Origin: Gnetum montanum
Lineage: Eukaryota > Streptophyta > Gnetopsida > Gnetales > Gnetaceae
Assembly: GCA_015680685.1 (NCBI GenBank)
Contig: MNCI01007974.1
Coordinates: forward strand, 190,001-244,722
Direction: 5' to 3'
Length of the DNA stretch: 54,722 nt
In this document: in pieces, positions 34,092-45,775 of the stretch
Position numbering within the stretch: the stretch's first letter is position 1
Layout: the number at the start of each line of letters is the position of its first letter
The notes under the pieces: generated by a model
Database searches by the model: none
What the model saw: the letters and a program-made list of their open reading frames with translations, nothing else
What the model was told of the DNA's origin: nothing
Translations under genes and position numbers: made by a program

Positions 34092-37000
34092 ATGGCTTCT
34101 TCTCATAAGGTTAATTCACCTAGGGATAACACAGAAGATAGTCAATGACATACACATAACCTAGACCAGCCAAGTCCTCAGCAATCTAAGGTGACATATA
34201 CTCATCCCGATGAGTATGTGCCTGATTTTACTTTTATTCTCCATCAACACGAACAACTGTGGTGGAGAGATTTGCAAGGTAACATCATGTTACCCCCAGA
34301 TCGATCAGTCCCTAACATGCTTTTCCATGCCTTAGCATAGATTGGCATGCAAGAACTATTTGCGGAATACGTTATGGATGACTTTGACACAAGGGATTAT
34401 CATCCCACAAATGCCCAACGTATTCGGGACTTAAGGCAGGAGAGCCAACATTCATTGTTGAAGGGCAAGGTCCCCCATGTCCTTAGTGAAATAGGAGCCA
34501 AGGAACCCCTCACAACGGGTTTCTTAGAAAATGATATTCCTCCTCCTCACAATGGTAAAGAGGTTAGGCATCAGAGCCTTTGATCAACTATACATGCTAT
34601 GGGCTCTGATCCCCGTGAACACCAACTGTTCATGGCAGGAACAACCACTCACACTAAGCCCCCCCACTTAGATCATCACAACGATTGGGGCTGAAGCAGC
34701 CAAAGAGAAGGTAAGAAACATCGCCATGCTGATGGATCCCCTTCCTCTTCTCCTTCATCTCACCATTCACACTCTCCTTCCACATCTGGGCGCAACCATC
34801 ATGAGCATAACGGAGAGGGTAAAAGTAAGGAAGATGAAAGACCTCGACAGGAAGGTCGAGAGTTAGGACAAGGGTAAGGATGTAGGGAGAGTAGGGAACC
34901 ACCACGAAGACATCACAGACATCATGATAGAGATGATCATGACGAACCCTTACTCGCAACCTGAAGCATGCTAGATATCACAGAGGCAGTTAGGATCCCC
35001 ACAAGGCACTTAAAAGACAACAGGATCAAGCATCTGGACATATATAATATCCCACATTTTGAAGGGGGATACAATGCTGATCCTCAACATCATTTATAGG
35101 CATTCCACGATGCCTGTGCCTTGCAAAATATCGATAATGAGTGGCAGAAGCTTAAGTTGTTCCCAAGGACACTCACTAAAGAAGCAGAGAGCTGGTACCA
35201 GTCCTTAGAATTAGAAACCATCAGGAGGTTGAGTACAATGCTCGAACTATTCAACAACAAATATCAAACATACTCCAGAGTGTCCAATTTGCATAAGCAG
35301 ATCCAAGGCTGGAAACAAGGTACTTATGAACCCTTGGATGTTGCCATGACCCGTTACTATACACTGCTACACCATTGCCCGGGCCATGGGTACGCTAAGC
35401 AGGATCAACTTCGCCACATCGTGGATGGGCTAAGAAATGAAACAAGAAGAACTCTTGGGACTTACGCCCAAGGGAGACTTTCCCAACTGAGAGCCCATGA
35501 AGTTGAGAGTTTGTTGGAACAAGTAGCGCAAGAAGAGGGTGAGCTACGTAAGAGGGAAAGTGCAGAAGAATACAACCGCGATCCCTGCCTTCACAAGAAG
35601 GAAGTGAAATTCTGTGATGAGGAGGATGAGTCACCACTCTAAGAGTTGGTGAATCGGAAAACCTTACCGATCCAAAAGTTAACAACCGAGGTATCGGCTA
35701 AGGTAGACCAAATGTTGGATTCCTTAGAATCAAGAATAGAAACAGTCTTAAAAATCGTAGAAGAGTATAAGGTTGAACAAAGTAGTGACAAAGGCAAAAC
35801 CAAGCGAAGAAACTTAAGCCCTGCACATAACAAGGGTAAGGGGAAAATTCCTATCTCCGATGAGGCTGTGAATTCTGATTCAGAAAATGATAGTGGATGT
35901 GAGGTCTGCTACTATGACCATCCTAAGGGATGTTGCCCAATTATCTCACATCTGCAGGAGTCTGGGGTGTATGCATTAAATCCAAGACTTAATCAATGGG
36001 AAACACCCTGAAGGTTACCTTACCCACAAGGTAACCCAAGGCAGTTCCACAAACCCTCAACATATTATCCAAGTGGAATACCTCCACAGCCCATTGGACA
36101 ACATCAGCAGTGGAAATACCCACAGTCATGGGGGATGCCACCGCCAACACATCAATACCCTTACTGGCAGCCCGATCCTTACGATTATTATGTGCAGCAT
36201 CCAGTTTCTCCAAGTGACTCTATGGGTCACACTACTCCCCAACGTCACTATACCAAGTTTGAGAGTACTTCAGGAGGACTCCTTCTCCTCTGGGAGATAT
36301 CTCACATTCAGTCCATCCTCTGACTCCACCCGCACCTCTTCCACCTGTAGTTCCCATACAACCTATTCCAACAATGCAAGGGGAATTACCTACCCAACCG
36401 CAGCAATGTAACGCCGTGAGAGCTGTAAATATTCAGCATGTAAATATCCAACCGGGCGCTAGTTCTGATGACAACTGTATAAAGAAAAGATCCTTCTTCA
36501 GAACTAGGAGCCCAAATAAACTCTCGCAACAACAAGTAGATGGGTACATGTATAGGCCTCTAACCACTAACACTTCGGAGAACCCTTCAGTCCAATAGAG
36601 CATAACACATACGGTTATGTTAACACATACCGTAACTGACTGGATCAAGGTAGGCCACCTTCCTAGGAAACTAACTGATCCTGGGAGTCCCTTTATTTAT
36701 TTGCAAATCACTAAAAATGCACCACATCAGGCTCTTCTTGACTCAAGTTTTGGAGTCAACTTAATTTCACAAAAGATGTATCAAGCCTGGAACCTGCCTC
36801 AACTTAAGAAGAGTAACATACAACTGGAGCTGGCTGACCAGTCCATCATCATTCCCTTAGGATTGGTGGAGGACATTATCACCACTGTGTGTGGGTGGTC
36901 ATACCTAGCCGATTTCCTGGTGATTGAGGTTAACAACGAAGGGGGCTTCCCCATTATAATGGGAAGACCGTGGCTAAGTACTGTAGACGCATACCTAGGA

Positions 37001-37153
37001 ATTCATGATCTTTCCTTGCAAATTTCTAAGATAAACATTTATGGAAAGATCGAGAAGAAGGAAGTTCTATGCATCACATATAGTGATTCATTGGGTGATG
37101 ACATGGAGGATATGTCTCCATGTGAGAGGTGTGCCCATGAAAATGAAAAATAA
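34092..37153 (+). pseudogene. X2 gag-protease polyprotein (decayed)
   Basis: About 1020 codons: one frame from ATG 34092 to about 36270, then a single frameshift and one frame to the stop at 37153. Blocks in order: DEYVPDFTFILHQ; a region with GKVPHVLSEIGAKEP; a His/Ser/Arg-rich stretch (34690-34930); the gag core (about 35050-35570: NEWQKLKLFPRTL, ESWYQSLE, HHCPGHGY, RRTLGTYAQGRL); an acidic/coiled segment; a zinc-knuckle-like CEVCYYDHPKGCC (about 35900); a Pro/Gln/Tyr-rich tail; and the protease. The protease active site reads ALLDSS instead of DSG (about 36740), so it would be dead even without the stops; X1 keeps DSG. The end of protease (FPIIMGRPWL, IHDLSLQISK) is well conserved. Confidence 0.9.
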
Positions 37154-37508
37154 AGATGCCTGTATGTAGCAACCACGCAACCAGTAGTAGATACCCCATG
37201 GTTGACAGCTACTCATAAGAGCAGATAAATATGCATGGAACGAACTGAGGAGATAACTCATGCCAACAATGAAGGCATAGACACATTAAAACGTGAGCGT
37301 TGCCAACTTCCACCTCTCAACTTAAGATCATCAATTGGGAGAAGTTAGACACTTCTTAGAAATTCAAATAGACGCTCACTATTTTGGATCTCTCCCTGAG
37401 AACTCAGTCATGGGGGAGATGGTCACCTATGCTAATCATATGGGGCCCTCAGTTGTTTTAAGTTTTTGTTTTACACGTTTTTGTTTTACAACATCGTTAT
37501 AATTTTCT

Positions 37509-37512
<4 letters not shown>

Positions 37513-37539
<27 letters not shown>
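37513..37539. repeat. (TG)13 microsatellite
   Basis: Uninterrupted TG run in the X2 non-coding tract; absent from the same place in X1, so it expanded in this copy. Confidence 0.95.
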
Positions 37540-38931
37540 ATCCACCCTATAAGTTTGTCCCATAATAAGTGTTCAGACTGATGGTATGAACTATTTTCAC
37601 ATTGATTGCTAATGTTTGGTTTTTACCTTTAAGTTACAATGTTGATACTAAGGTATGTTTCTTTTGATACGGCAGGCAATGAGTTCACTTCATCCATCCA
37701 TCCATCAAAGTCTATGGTTTCTCTTGGCTTGGAAATGTACAGTTCCCTTCCAATAAGAACTTTAACGAACTGGTGACTGGGTATTTCTCAAACTAAGGAA
37801 GGACTCAAGGATTGCAAAGGGTATGACTTCAAGGGAACTTGGTGCTTTTGTGTTGGTCATTCTCTTGGATGCTTGGATGTTTTCTTCTTGAGTTTTCTTA
37901 TCGTTCCGATGTTACCCAATTGTTGGAAGCTGAGCTAATAAAAATAAGAAGTCTTTGCATGGTGTGATCCCCACGCATAAAAACAAAAAACACAAAAAAA
38001 AAACCAAAGTAAGGATTCAAAGCACACCCCTTAGATGAAATAAAATTTGGGCTACAAGCATTGGTTATGGAATCAAAGTGTTCCCTCTAACTAAGGCCCT
38101 TCTCGCTTCCTATTCTCTCCTTTGTTTCGTCGAAATGGTGGTGGCTCTTTGAAGATGCATCCTCGTTATCCAAGTGGATGGTTTAACCGAATGCATTGAT
38201 GCGAAGTCACTGGATGTGGTTGGTTTGAGCCCAGAGTTGGAATGAGACTTGCCAAGTCACATTAACCATAAAACACACAAGGGGCTATACACCACCTTGT
38301 TCTTGGGATTCCATTCCATTTTTCTTCTCTCCATCCTTCTCTCCATTATTCACCTCATTGTCAGTTATATCATTAGTGTATATCTTTTGGTCAATGCATT
38401 GTTTTCTTTTTGGTAAATTGTTCCAGTTAAGACTTTAACACTTGTTCCAAAGGACATTCCCAGAGCCTACAGACTATTTGAATGTGGGTCTATCAGGGCA
38501 TTAAGGGCATGAGCCTACTTTGGGGAGGACCCACTGACATTCCTATTTGGAACATTAGATAACTTCTTTTCCTTAACATTTTGCAATTAATTTTATTTTT
38601 GTTCATTTCCATCTTGACATCCACTTCATCAATGCCATAGTTGTCCCTTTTTACCTATCTTTCTTACTCCTTTTCTTTCTTCATTCTAACACTACTGGAG
38701 GTTTGCGATTAGTCATGGGGGTACGGGGCCTACTTTTTTCAATTTTCTCCTAAGCCCCGAAATTTTTAATTTTCCTCCTAACCCCTACACCTTTGGTAGT
38801 CATCAGTAACATATTCCCAAGTCCATATCATCCATACCACAACCTAGCCAATGAAATTACACTGAAGCAAGGTATTATTTACTTAATGATTCAATTACCC
38901 TTGCTAATATATGATTGTGTTGTGTGTGCAG

Positions 38932-38982
38932 ATGGCAATCATACAACAACAGAATGGATCTAGTGTAGACACTTGGAATTGA
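38932..38982 (+). pseudogene. Remnant start of the 3' ORF in X2
   Basis: ATG directly after the acceptor-like gtgtgtgtgcag, then 15 more codons (MAIIQQQNGSSVDTWN) and a stop. Same start as in X1 at 11762, so the acceptor-plus-ATG arrangement predates both copies, but no long frame follows. Confidence 0.45.
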
Positions 38983-39314
38983 GTAGCGCTGAAGCAGCTA
39001 TGCAAGGAGCAAGATCGATGGTGCGCTTACAGATGGATAATGGAAGGAGCAATCTAGGCATTGGCAGTAGCAAGACTCTTCTCTCTTCTTCTCTTCTCTT
39101 CTCTCTCCTCTTTTCTCTCAGCTGCCAAATGTGGCCTGATGTCATTATAATAAGGTGTTCACCCTTGTTGTCATGAACACTAGTTTTGTCAAGTCTTGTA
39201 ATAATGATCCGTTCACATGTCATCCCATTAGTTCCATTCCCCTCAATAATCCCATACCTACCTGATATTATTGTAAGGAACTCGAGGATGAGTTTTCATT
39301 CAGTCATGGGGGCA

Positions 39315-40272
39315 TGATGAGACGCGATATGCATAAGCTACGATCTCGTGTACGCGATATCGTGGCTGATGCGATATCGCATCCCCTGCGATATTGCATA
39401 CATGATATCGTGGTCTGCCACTAAATCTATAAATAAGAGGCGGCACTCCCCTCATTTCTAATCCTAGGCATAAAGTAGCGAAGCTTTGGTAGATTGATCA
39501 CCCCAGAGATAGAATATTTTCCATGTGCCCACAGTAGGAGTCCCCCAAGTGAACGGTTCTTTATTCGAGCAGCTTTGTACCTGAACGCAAGTTGTGTACG
39601 ACAATAAAGACAAGCTTTGTGGATAAACCTTGCAGTGCATGGATAGGTTTATTTAAGGTTATTTTTTGCTTTCCTAGTAACGCGGCATGAGTACGACTTG
39701 GTTACGAGCATTGACAAATGTGTACGGCTAGCCAAGGAATCGGCTACTCATCACGATTAGATTCTCTCACCCTTACCTCCTAGAATGTGGGACAAGTATG
39801 ACTTGATTACAAGCATCTACGGATGTGTACGGCTAGTCAAGGAATCGGCTGCTTGTCATACTTAGGCTAGTTAAGTGCCTCAGTAGAACCGCTTCGAGCA
39901 CGTGCGTTACGTGTGGTAATCCCAGTAACGATTGGCATTTGGTAGCCATAGTTGCACAGTTCAGGGTGTGTACGGCAAGTGGGAACAGATGCTGACGCTA
40001 GGACTTAGTGTTGTAGTTAGAGTTAGTTTTAGTCTCTCAACCCTTCACCATTTAGCATAGGAGATAAACCAGAAAAGACCAAAAAAATCATATACCTCGG
40101 ACTTACTTAACCATACACCGTGACAACAACAAGTAAGTCTAGGAAGAAAACGATTAATTAACCCCAAGTATTCCTTGCAGCGTTTAGGTATTTAGTCCGC
40201 GGAGTTCGACCGGATCGCACGTGCTACGCTTGTTTCATATGGTTGAGTGTAGGGGTACCTCACCACTCATCA
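39315..40272 (+). repeat. X2 3' LTR
   Basis: 958 bp. GATATC palindromes at about 39354-39412, TATA ctataaata 39427-39435, AATAAA 39603-39608, and the same internal duplication as the 5' LTR. Ends ctcatca at 40272. Confidence 0.95.
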
Positions 40273-41800
40273 ATGTGCAATGTGTAACATATAGCTTTGA
40301 AGTACCTTGTCTCATCAATGGTTACACTTGGCTATGTTGTGATTGTGATGAATGGATTTAGTTAATAGTGTTAGAGGGAAAGTTGATAAATAAGGTAAAA
40401 TGGATAAGCGGTCTAGCAAATTTGAAAAGTTCAAATGCAAGGAAATGCTTGAAGAGGGATTAAGAATTCACAACAGTAACTATAAAAGGTTCATTGAAAA
40501 ATGTTGTAAAGATGTACATAATTGAATGTCATTGATGAGGTAAACAAAAGGATTTGATTATAAAAGTGTCTAAGGATAAAGAACTTAACTAATCCAACCA
40601 AAAGATGTGCAAGTGGATCCTCCCCAAAGTAGGCATAGGCCTTTTATTACCCTTACATAACTTCAAAATGAGAAGTGTGTGGGCCCCATGGATGATTAAT
40701 GGTTATAGAAATTTAAGTACAAAAACCTAGAAGAAACTACCTAAGAATTTCAACACATCAAACTAGGACAACAAACAAGACCATGAAACTGACAGTGAGA
40801 TGAGACATGGAAAACATAGATGGATGAGATAGAGAGTAGAATGGAGTTCCTAATTAAAGTTACATGAAGTCCCTCATGAATTTTATGGTTAAATGACTTG
40901 ATAAGATCCTTCCTTAGTCTAGACCAAAACTAACCATGTTTAGTGACTTTGCATTGCCATTCTAAGACTAGTCCATCCCCCTAAGATATAAGAGTGCTTC
41001 CATAGAACAACCACTGTTCCTTATTAAAGAAGAAAAGAGAATCAGGAAGTGAGGAAGGGCCTTAGTTAGAGGGCACCTTTATGCATGGGTAACATGTCTT
41101 TCTAGCCCCATAACTAGTGCTTGTAGCCCATTTATTTTGTCTAAGGGGTGTACTTTGAATTTCCATCATTTTTTATGAGAACCACACCATGCAAAGAGTT
41201 ATTCAACTTCCTTTCTAGGTCAACATGGAATGGTAAGAAATCCATGAAGACACATGCACCCAAGCAAGTAGAAAGGCACAAAGAATACCAAATCCCCTTG
41301 AAGTCACCTTGTTCAAACCTTTGAATACTTTCCAATTCTAGAAACTACTAAAGTCACAAATTTGTTATAGCTTTATTAATGAAAAAGGGACTACATATTT
41401 CTAGAACAAGAAAAACCATAGAGTTTTTGGATGGGTGGATGTTGTGGACTCACTACCTGTTGCATGAAAAAAAACCATGTCCTCGTTATCAATAACAAAA
41501 TTCAAAGCTAGTATCTAGACACCAAAAATTAAATGACAAAATAGTACATACCACCATTAAGCAATGAATTACCACTATGCCTGGCACTTATTAACAAAAG
41601 TTAGAAAATCACACCAAAATAAAAATATATATAAAAGAAAGTGTAAAACATTCAAGAAATAGAAAATGTACTAATGATTTTGTAAAACAAAAATTTGAAA
41701 AGATTAATAACATAAAAATAAGAAGATGTAAAATAAGGAATGTGTAAAAAAAAAATGTATAAAACAAAAAGGGGGAAAAACTAAGGAACCACTTATATAG
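40273..41800 (-). other. Non-coding region downstream of integrase
   Basis: Homologous to 19466-21290 in order and landmarks (gtgggccccatg near 40681, ccccttgaagtcac near 41295, ggatgggtggatg near 41430). The TATA-bearing part seen at 19881 is missing here. No coding frame supported. Confidence 0.7.
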
Positions 41801-41879
41801 TTAACATGGATGGCCATCTCCCCCAAAACTAGTTAAAGGGAGGAGATTTAAAATAGTGAGCATGGCTGTCCATTTGATG

Positions 41880-44800
41880 AGGCATTTATTGTATTAGTTG
41901 GCCTATGCTCACTGAAAGGTTTGACTTGTTGAATGTTGACCAACTACTTCTTGTCTGGGCTCTCAGGTTTGTAGATCATCATGGCCCTAGAAGGAAAAGT
42001 TTCATAAATTATATAAGGTCCTTCCCACAACATCTGGAACTTAGTTTGTTAAGGTCCATGTGTTGGATTCCAATAGAAAACCTTATCTCCTGGTTGAAAT
42101 TTGACCTTCCTTATTTTAAGGTCATGATGCACATTTTTTTTTGTATGCCTTGTGCAACTCATTGGATGATAGGGCCACCAATCAATTTTTCTCTAGCAAG
42201 TTGAGATCCATTAATCTTTCCTTTTGTGCGAGACTCAAGTCAAGGTCAAGGCCACAAGTTTTTGATAGTATATGGAGCTCGGATTGAATCGAAAGTGTTG
42301 GTAATTTTTCATACATAAGCTCATAGGGGGAGTAGCCTATATGAAGTTTCCATGTTAAGTAGTAGGCCCACAGGGCATTTTTGAGTTTCGTGCCCTAGTC
42401 TTTCCTATATTTGCTAGTAGTTCTTGTTAGAATCCTTGTGATTTCCCCATTTGTAACCTTAACTTGACCATTGTCTTGGAGGTGGTAGGGTGTTGTGAGT
42501 TTATGTTCAAACCCCAAGTATTGCATGAGATTCCAAAAAGTAGTGCCTATAAAGTGAGTTCCATTATCAAAAATTAATGCATGTGGCACACCAAACCTAT
42601 TTACAACATTTTGTTATACAAACTGAGAAATAGTAGAAGATGTATAGTCAGTGATAGCTACTTCTTCTGCCCATTTCATACAATAGTCAACAACAACTAT
42701 GATGTACGCATTTCCATTTAACATAGGTGTGATGGGACCCATGAAATCAATGCCCTAGGTGTTGAAGGATTCTAATGGTTGAATCCATTGTTAAGGTTCC
42801 TTCATTCAAGTAGTTATTTCACCATCTCGTTGGAATCATTTACAATAGTGGACATATTGGTGAGCATCCCTAAAGATTTTTGGCTAATATTACCCTACCA
42901 TCATAATTTTAATAGCCGTGCACCTCCCAGCATAGTGGCCCCCATAAGAACCTTCATGAGCATCTTGGAGAATGCACAATTGATCAACATGAGGGACATA
43001 CTAACGAACTAGTCCATCAACACACACCTCGTAGAGGTGTCCATTGATCTCCATAAAGCATTTCACCTATTGAAGAAACTACTATTTCTTTCGATGGTCT
43101 AGCCCTTGTGGCATCTCCTAAGTGAGAAGATAGGTGAGAATGTCATCATACCATTTAGACTCATTGGGCAATTGTTCAGTTATAACCCCAACAAAGAGGA
43201 GTTCATTAGAAAACATATTAGATAGTGGGTTCTCCTCCTCTATATTGTCCCATCGTAATTAAGACAAGTGATCAACGACCACATTCTTAATGCCCTTTCG
43301 ATCTACCATTATGAGATTGAATTCTTATAAGATCACTAACCACTATATGACATGGGGACTCACCATTGGTTTTTTCATCAGAAAGCAGATGGCACTATGA
43401 TCTGTGTGCACAAACACTTTGTATCCAAGTAGACAATGCCTAAACCTTTCTAGAGAAAACACCATTGTCATGAATTCTTTTTTTGTAGTAGTGTAGTTTA
43501 GTTGTGCACCCACAATGCTTTAGCTAGAACAATGGATGTAGTATGGATGTTTCTTGTCATCCATCTACGTAAGCATAGCTTCCAAGGCATAATTTGATGC
43601 ATATGTCATAACATGAAATGGTCTAGACTAGTCGAGTGCTTGTAGGATTGGAGTTTTTACAAGTTTCTCCTTTAGTTGCTAGAATGCTTTCTCACATTCA
43701 TCGGTCCAAAAAAAGGAGCATATTTCTTTGCCAACTCAACCAATGGTTTTGCAATCTTAGAGAAATTCTCTATGAATCATGGGTAGTAGCCAGTATGTCT
43801 AAGGAATGATCAAACATCTTTGATAGTTTTTGGTTGGTTGGTTATTCCTTAGATAACCCTTATTTTTTAGGATTGACCTCAATTCCTTCTTGTGATATTC
43901 TATGCCCCAATACAATGCTTTCTTGGACCATCAAGTGACTCTTTCGCTAGTTGAGCTTAAGGTTTGTCTCAACACATCATTTTAGTACTTGCTCAAGGTA
44001 GTATAAGGCTTGCTCAAATGTAGCTCCATTAGTGGAGAAGTCATCCCTGAAAACTTCCACACCACTGCCAATTTACTATTGAAAAATGCTTTAAACCAAG
44101 CATTGGAATATAACAAGGGAATTTCATAGACCAAAAGGCATCTTGCAATATGCAAAAGTTTCCCAAGGACATATGAGTGTTGTCTTGTCTTGGTCCTCTG
44201 GTGCAATCTAGATTTGGTTATAGCCACTATAACCATCTAGGAAACTATAGTAGCAATGCCAAAATATTGTGTCTAACACCTTATCAACAAATGACAACGA
44301 AAAATGGCCCTTGAATGTTGCCATATTTAGCAATTAAAAATCAATGCAGACCAACTACTTACCACCTTTCTTAGGCACAATAACAAGTGACTAACCCACT
44401 AACTATCTACAATGGGATAAATGAACCCTTCCTTAAGCAGTTGTTCAATTTCCTCTTTGATGATCTACTTTAGTTTGGGCTTCAATCATCTCTATGGTTG
44501 TCTCTTTGGCTTCGTGGTTGGATTAGTGTAGATATGATGCCAACATATCCTAGGATCAATCACTGTGAGTTTAGGATGTGACCAAGCAAAAGCTACTGAC
44601 CATTCTTCAATCATATTTAACAACATCTTTTTCTATTCTAGAGCAAGATTGGCATTGATTATTACTGGCTTCCCATTTTTTAAGAACACATACTCCATGC
44701 TAGCCAATAGTTTTTTTAGCTCATGGGGCTCTTACTTGAAATTTTTAGAAATTTCCAACTCTCCACAATAGGTATCATCGTTTGCATCATTAGAGAGTTG

Positions 44801-45240
44801 GTGATGAACTTTCTCTAGTGCCTACGACATATGTGCATGTCAGGCTCTTAGTCGGTTCCATGCAAAGTGTGTTGCTTTTATAATTAGCAATCAATCACTA
44901 GGTACCCTCCTATTTTTTGGCTATTGCATATAGACACCTTTGAATTTCTGCTTCTATTGCACATTGCTTGCATGTAGAGATGGATTCTTATTTCACTAAC
45001 TAGAGTTTCTACACACAATTGCACCCTATATCATTATACGCGATGCATGGAACTTTCTTCTTCTCAATCTTTTCGAATGCATTTTCTTTGGATATTTTTA
45101 GGGAAAGATCTCTAATGTCCATTCTTGCAAAAATAAAATCCATGGTTGAAGCCATGATAAAAATGATACAACCCATTTCAACCACTATATAGTTGAAATA
45201 TTCATTATCAAATGTTGAAGTAACTTAAATTTAGAAAAAT
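41880..45240 (-). pseudogene. Protease(end)-RT-RNase H-integrase of an Athila/Tat-type element (decayed)
   Basis: Minus strand, many stops and frameshifts. Protease end: IRDLSLKISKENAF near 45110-45070. RT: IIKEEIEQLLKEGFIYPI near 44460, FLDGYSGYNQ near 44240, IAPEDQDKTT, MPFGL near 44130, and the catalytic box VFRDDFSTNG near 44050. RNase H occupies about 43700-43200 but is hard to read. Integrase: GGHYAG near 42930 and a degenerate zinc motif, catalytic-core LIFDNGTHFIG near 42575, TPYHLQDNGQVKVTN, ALWAYYLTWKL near 42370, and the GPY/F-like end near 42000. The RT wording FLDGYSGYNQ...APEDQ...MPFGL is typical of Athila/Tat. It could once have supplied enzymes to X and Y elements. Confidence 0.8.
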
Positions 45241-45720
45241 ATCGATACTCTGTAGTTAAATTTGAATTTTCTTGAGTAAAAAATTGTAACTACTCACTTA
45301 AGGCTAGAAGTATTTACTGAGAAAAGACGTGAAGATGAAGAAAAGCATGAAAAAATCTAGAATCTTCAAATTTTGATAATTCCTAAATAACATGATGAGG
45401 ATCTCTTACAAGTCATGTTAGATTTCTTTACAAAACAAATGTACATTTCTTCTACCATGATAATTAGTGCAAATAGAGTTGGTCCTAAGGGGGATAAACC
45501 TCAATAGATTATTATTAAGTTTGCTAATTGATGTAAAAGAGATAAGGTTTGGAATAATAAAACTATCTAAAAAGGATAGAATATTTGGATTAATGAAGAC
45601 CTAACCAAAAAAGAGAATGAAAAAAGCATGAAGAATGGCAGAAATTTAAACAACCTCATGCTAAAGGTAAAATTGCTTATTTGAAATATAAATATGTTAC
45701 AGGCATTGGGCAAATCCTCA
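45241..45720 (+). pseudogene. Relic of a non-LTR-type ORF1 domain
   Basis: In one plus-strand frame, broken by a few stops and a frameshift near 45625: REDEEKHEKI, HDEDLLQVMLDFFTKQM, ISANRVGPKGDKP, IIIKFAN, KRDKVWNNKT, NIWINEDLTKK. This is the wording I know from ORF1-like proteins of non-LTR (L1/CR1-like) elements: coiled coil, then a fold with 'AHRxG..G.KPRPIIVKF...R..VW...K.LKG..I.INEDLT'. Coding density is good for 450 bp, then the LTR of the next element starts at 45776. No ORF2 is in the window. The identification is from memory of the family, so moderate. Confidence 0.5.
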
Positions 45721-45775
45721 AAAATAGGATTTTATTCTATTACATGTGGTTTCCTTAATGTTGAAGGTTCATTGA

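Larger units (their letters stand above)
37154..39314 (+). other. X2 non-coding region after protease
   Basis: 2.16 kb collinear with X1 9828-12130. It contains T-rich tracts (37460-37500), a TG microsatellite, the catccatccatcca block (37691), a CT-rich tract (39080-39120) and the polypurine tract tcatgggggca (39304-39314) touching the 3' LTR. No gene supported apart from the short ATG ORF at 38932. Confidence 0.75.
33004..40272 (+). mobile_element. X2: complete gag-protease LTR element
   Basis: 7269 bp with two LTRs (33004-33950, 39315-40272), primer site, gag-protease, long non-coding tract and polypurine tract. The flanks are gtgtg (32999-33003) and atgtg (40273-40277). The empty paralogous site at 19466-19486 (ggattagcatgcgatgtgta) shows the same sequence without the element, so insertion into the minus-strand element is direct to see. 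There is no RT, RNase H or integrase. By eye the last 360 bp of the two LTRs differ at roughly 25 places, mostly C/T and G/A, so the insertion is old. Confidence 0.95.
31744..45240 (-). mobile_element. Athila/Tat-type element with pol relics, 5' truncated, split by X2
   Basis: Minus strand: protease C-terminus (about 45200-45050), RT, RNase H, integrase (44500-41880), non-coding block (41800-40273), X2 insertion (40272-33004), remnant of the 3' ORF leader and polypurine tract (33003-32621), 3' LTR (32620-31744). The 5' LTR, gag and most of protease are absent; homology ends at about 45240, where a non-LTR relic on the other strand begins. This is the only copy in the window with a full RT-to-integrase order for the TGATGAG family. 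It is inserted in the gypsy integrase. Confidence 0.8.
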
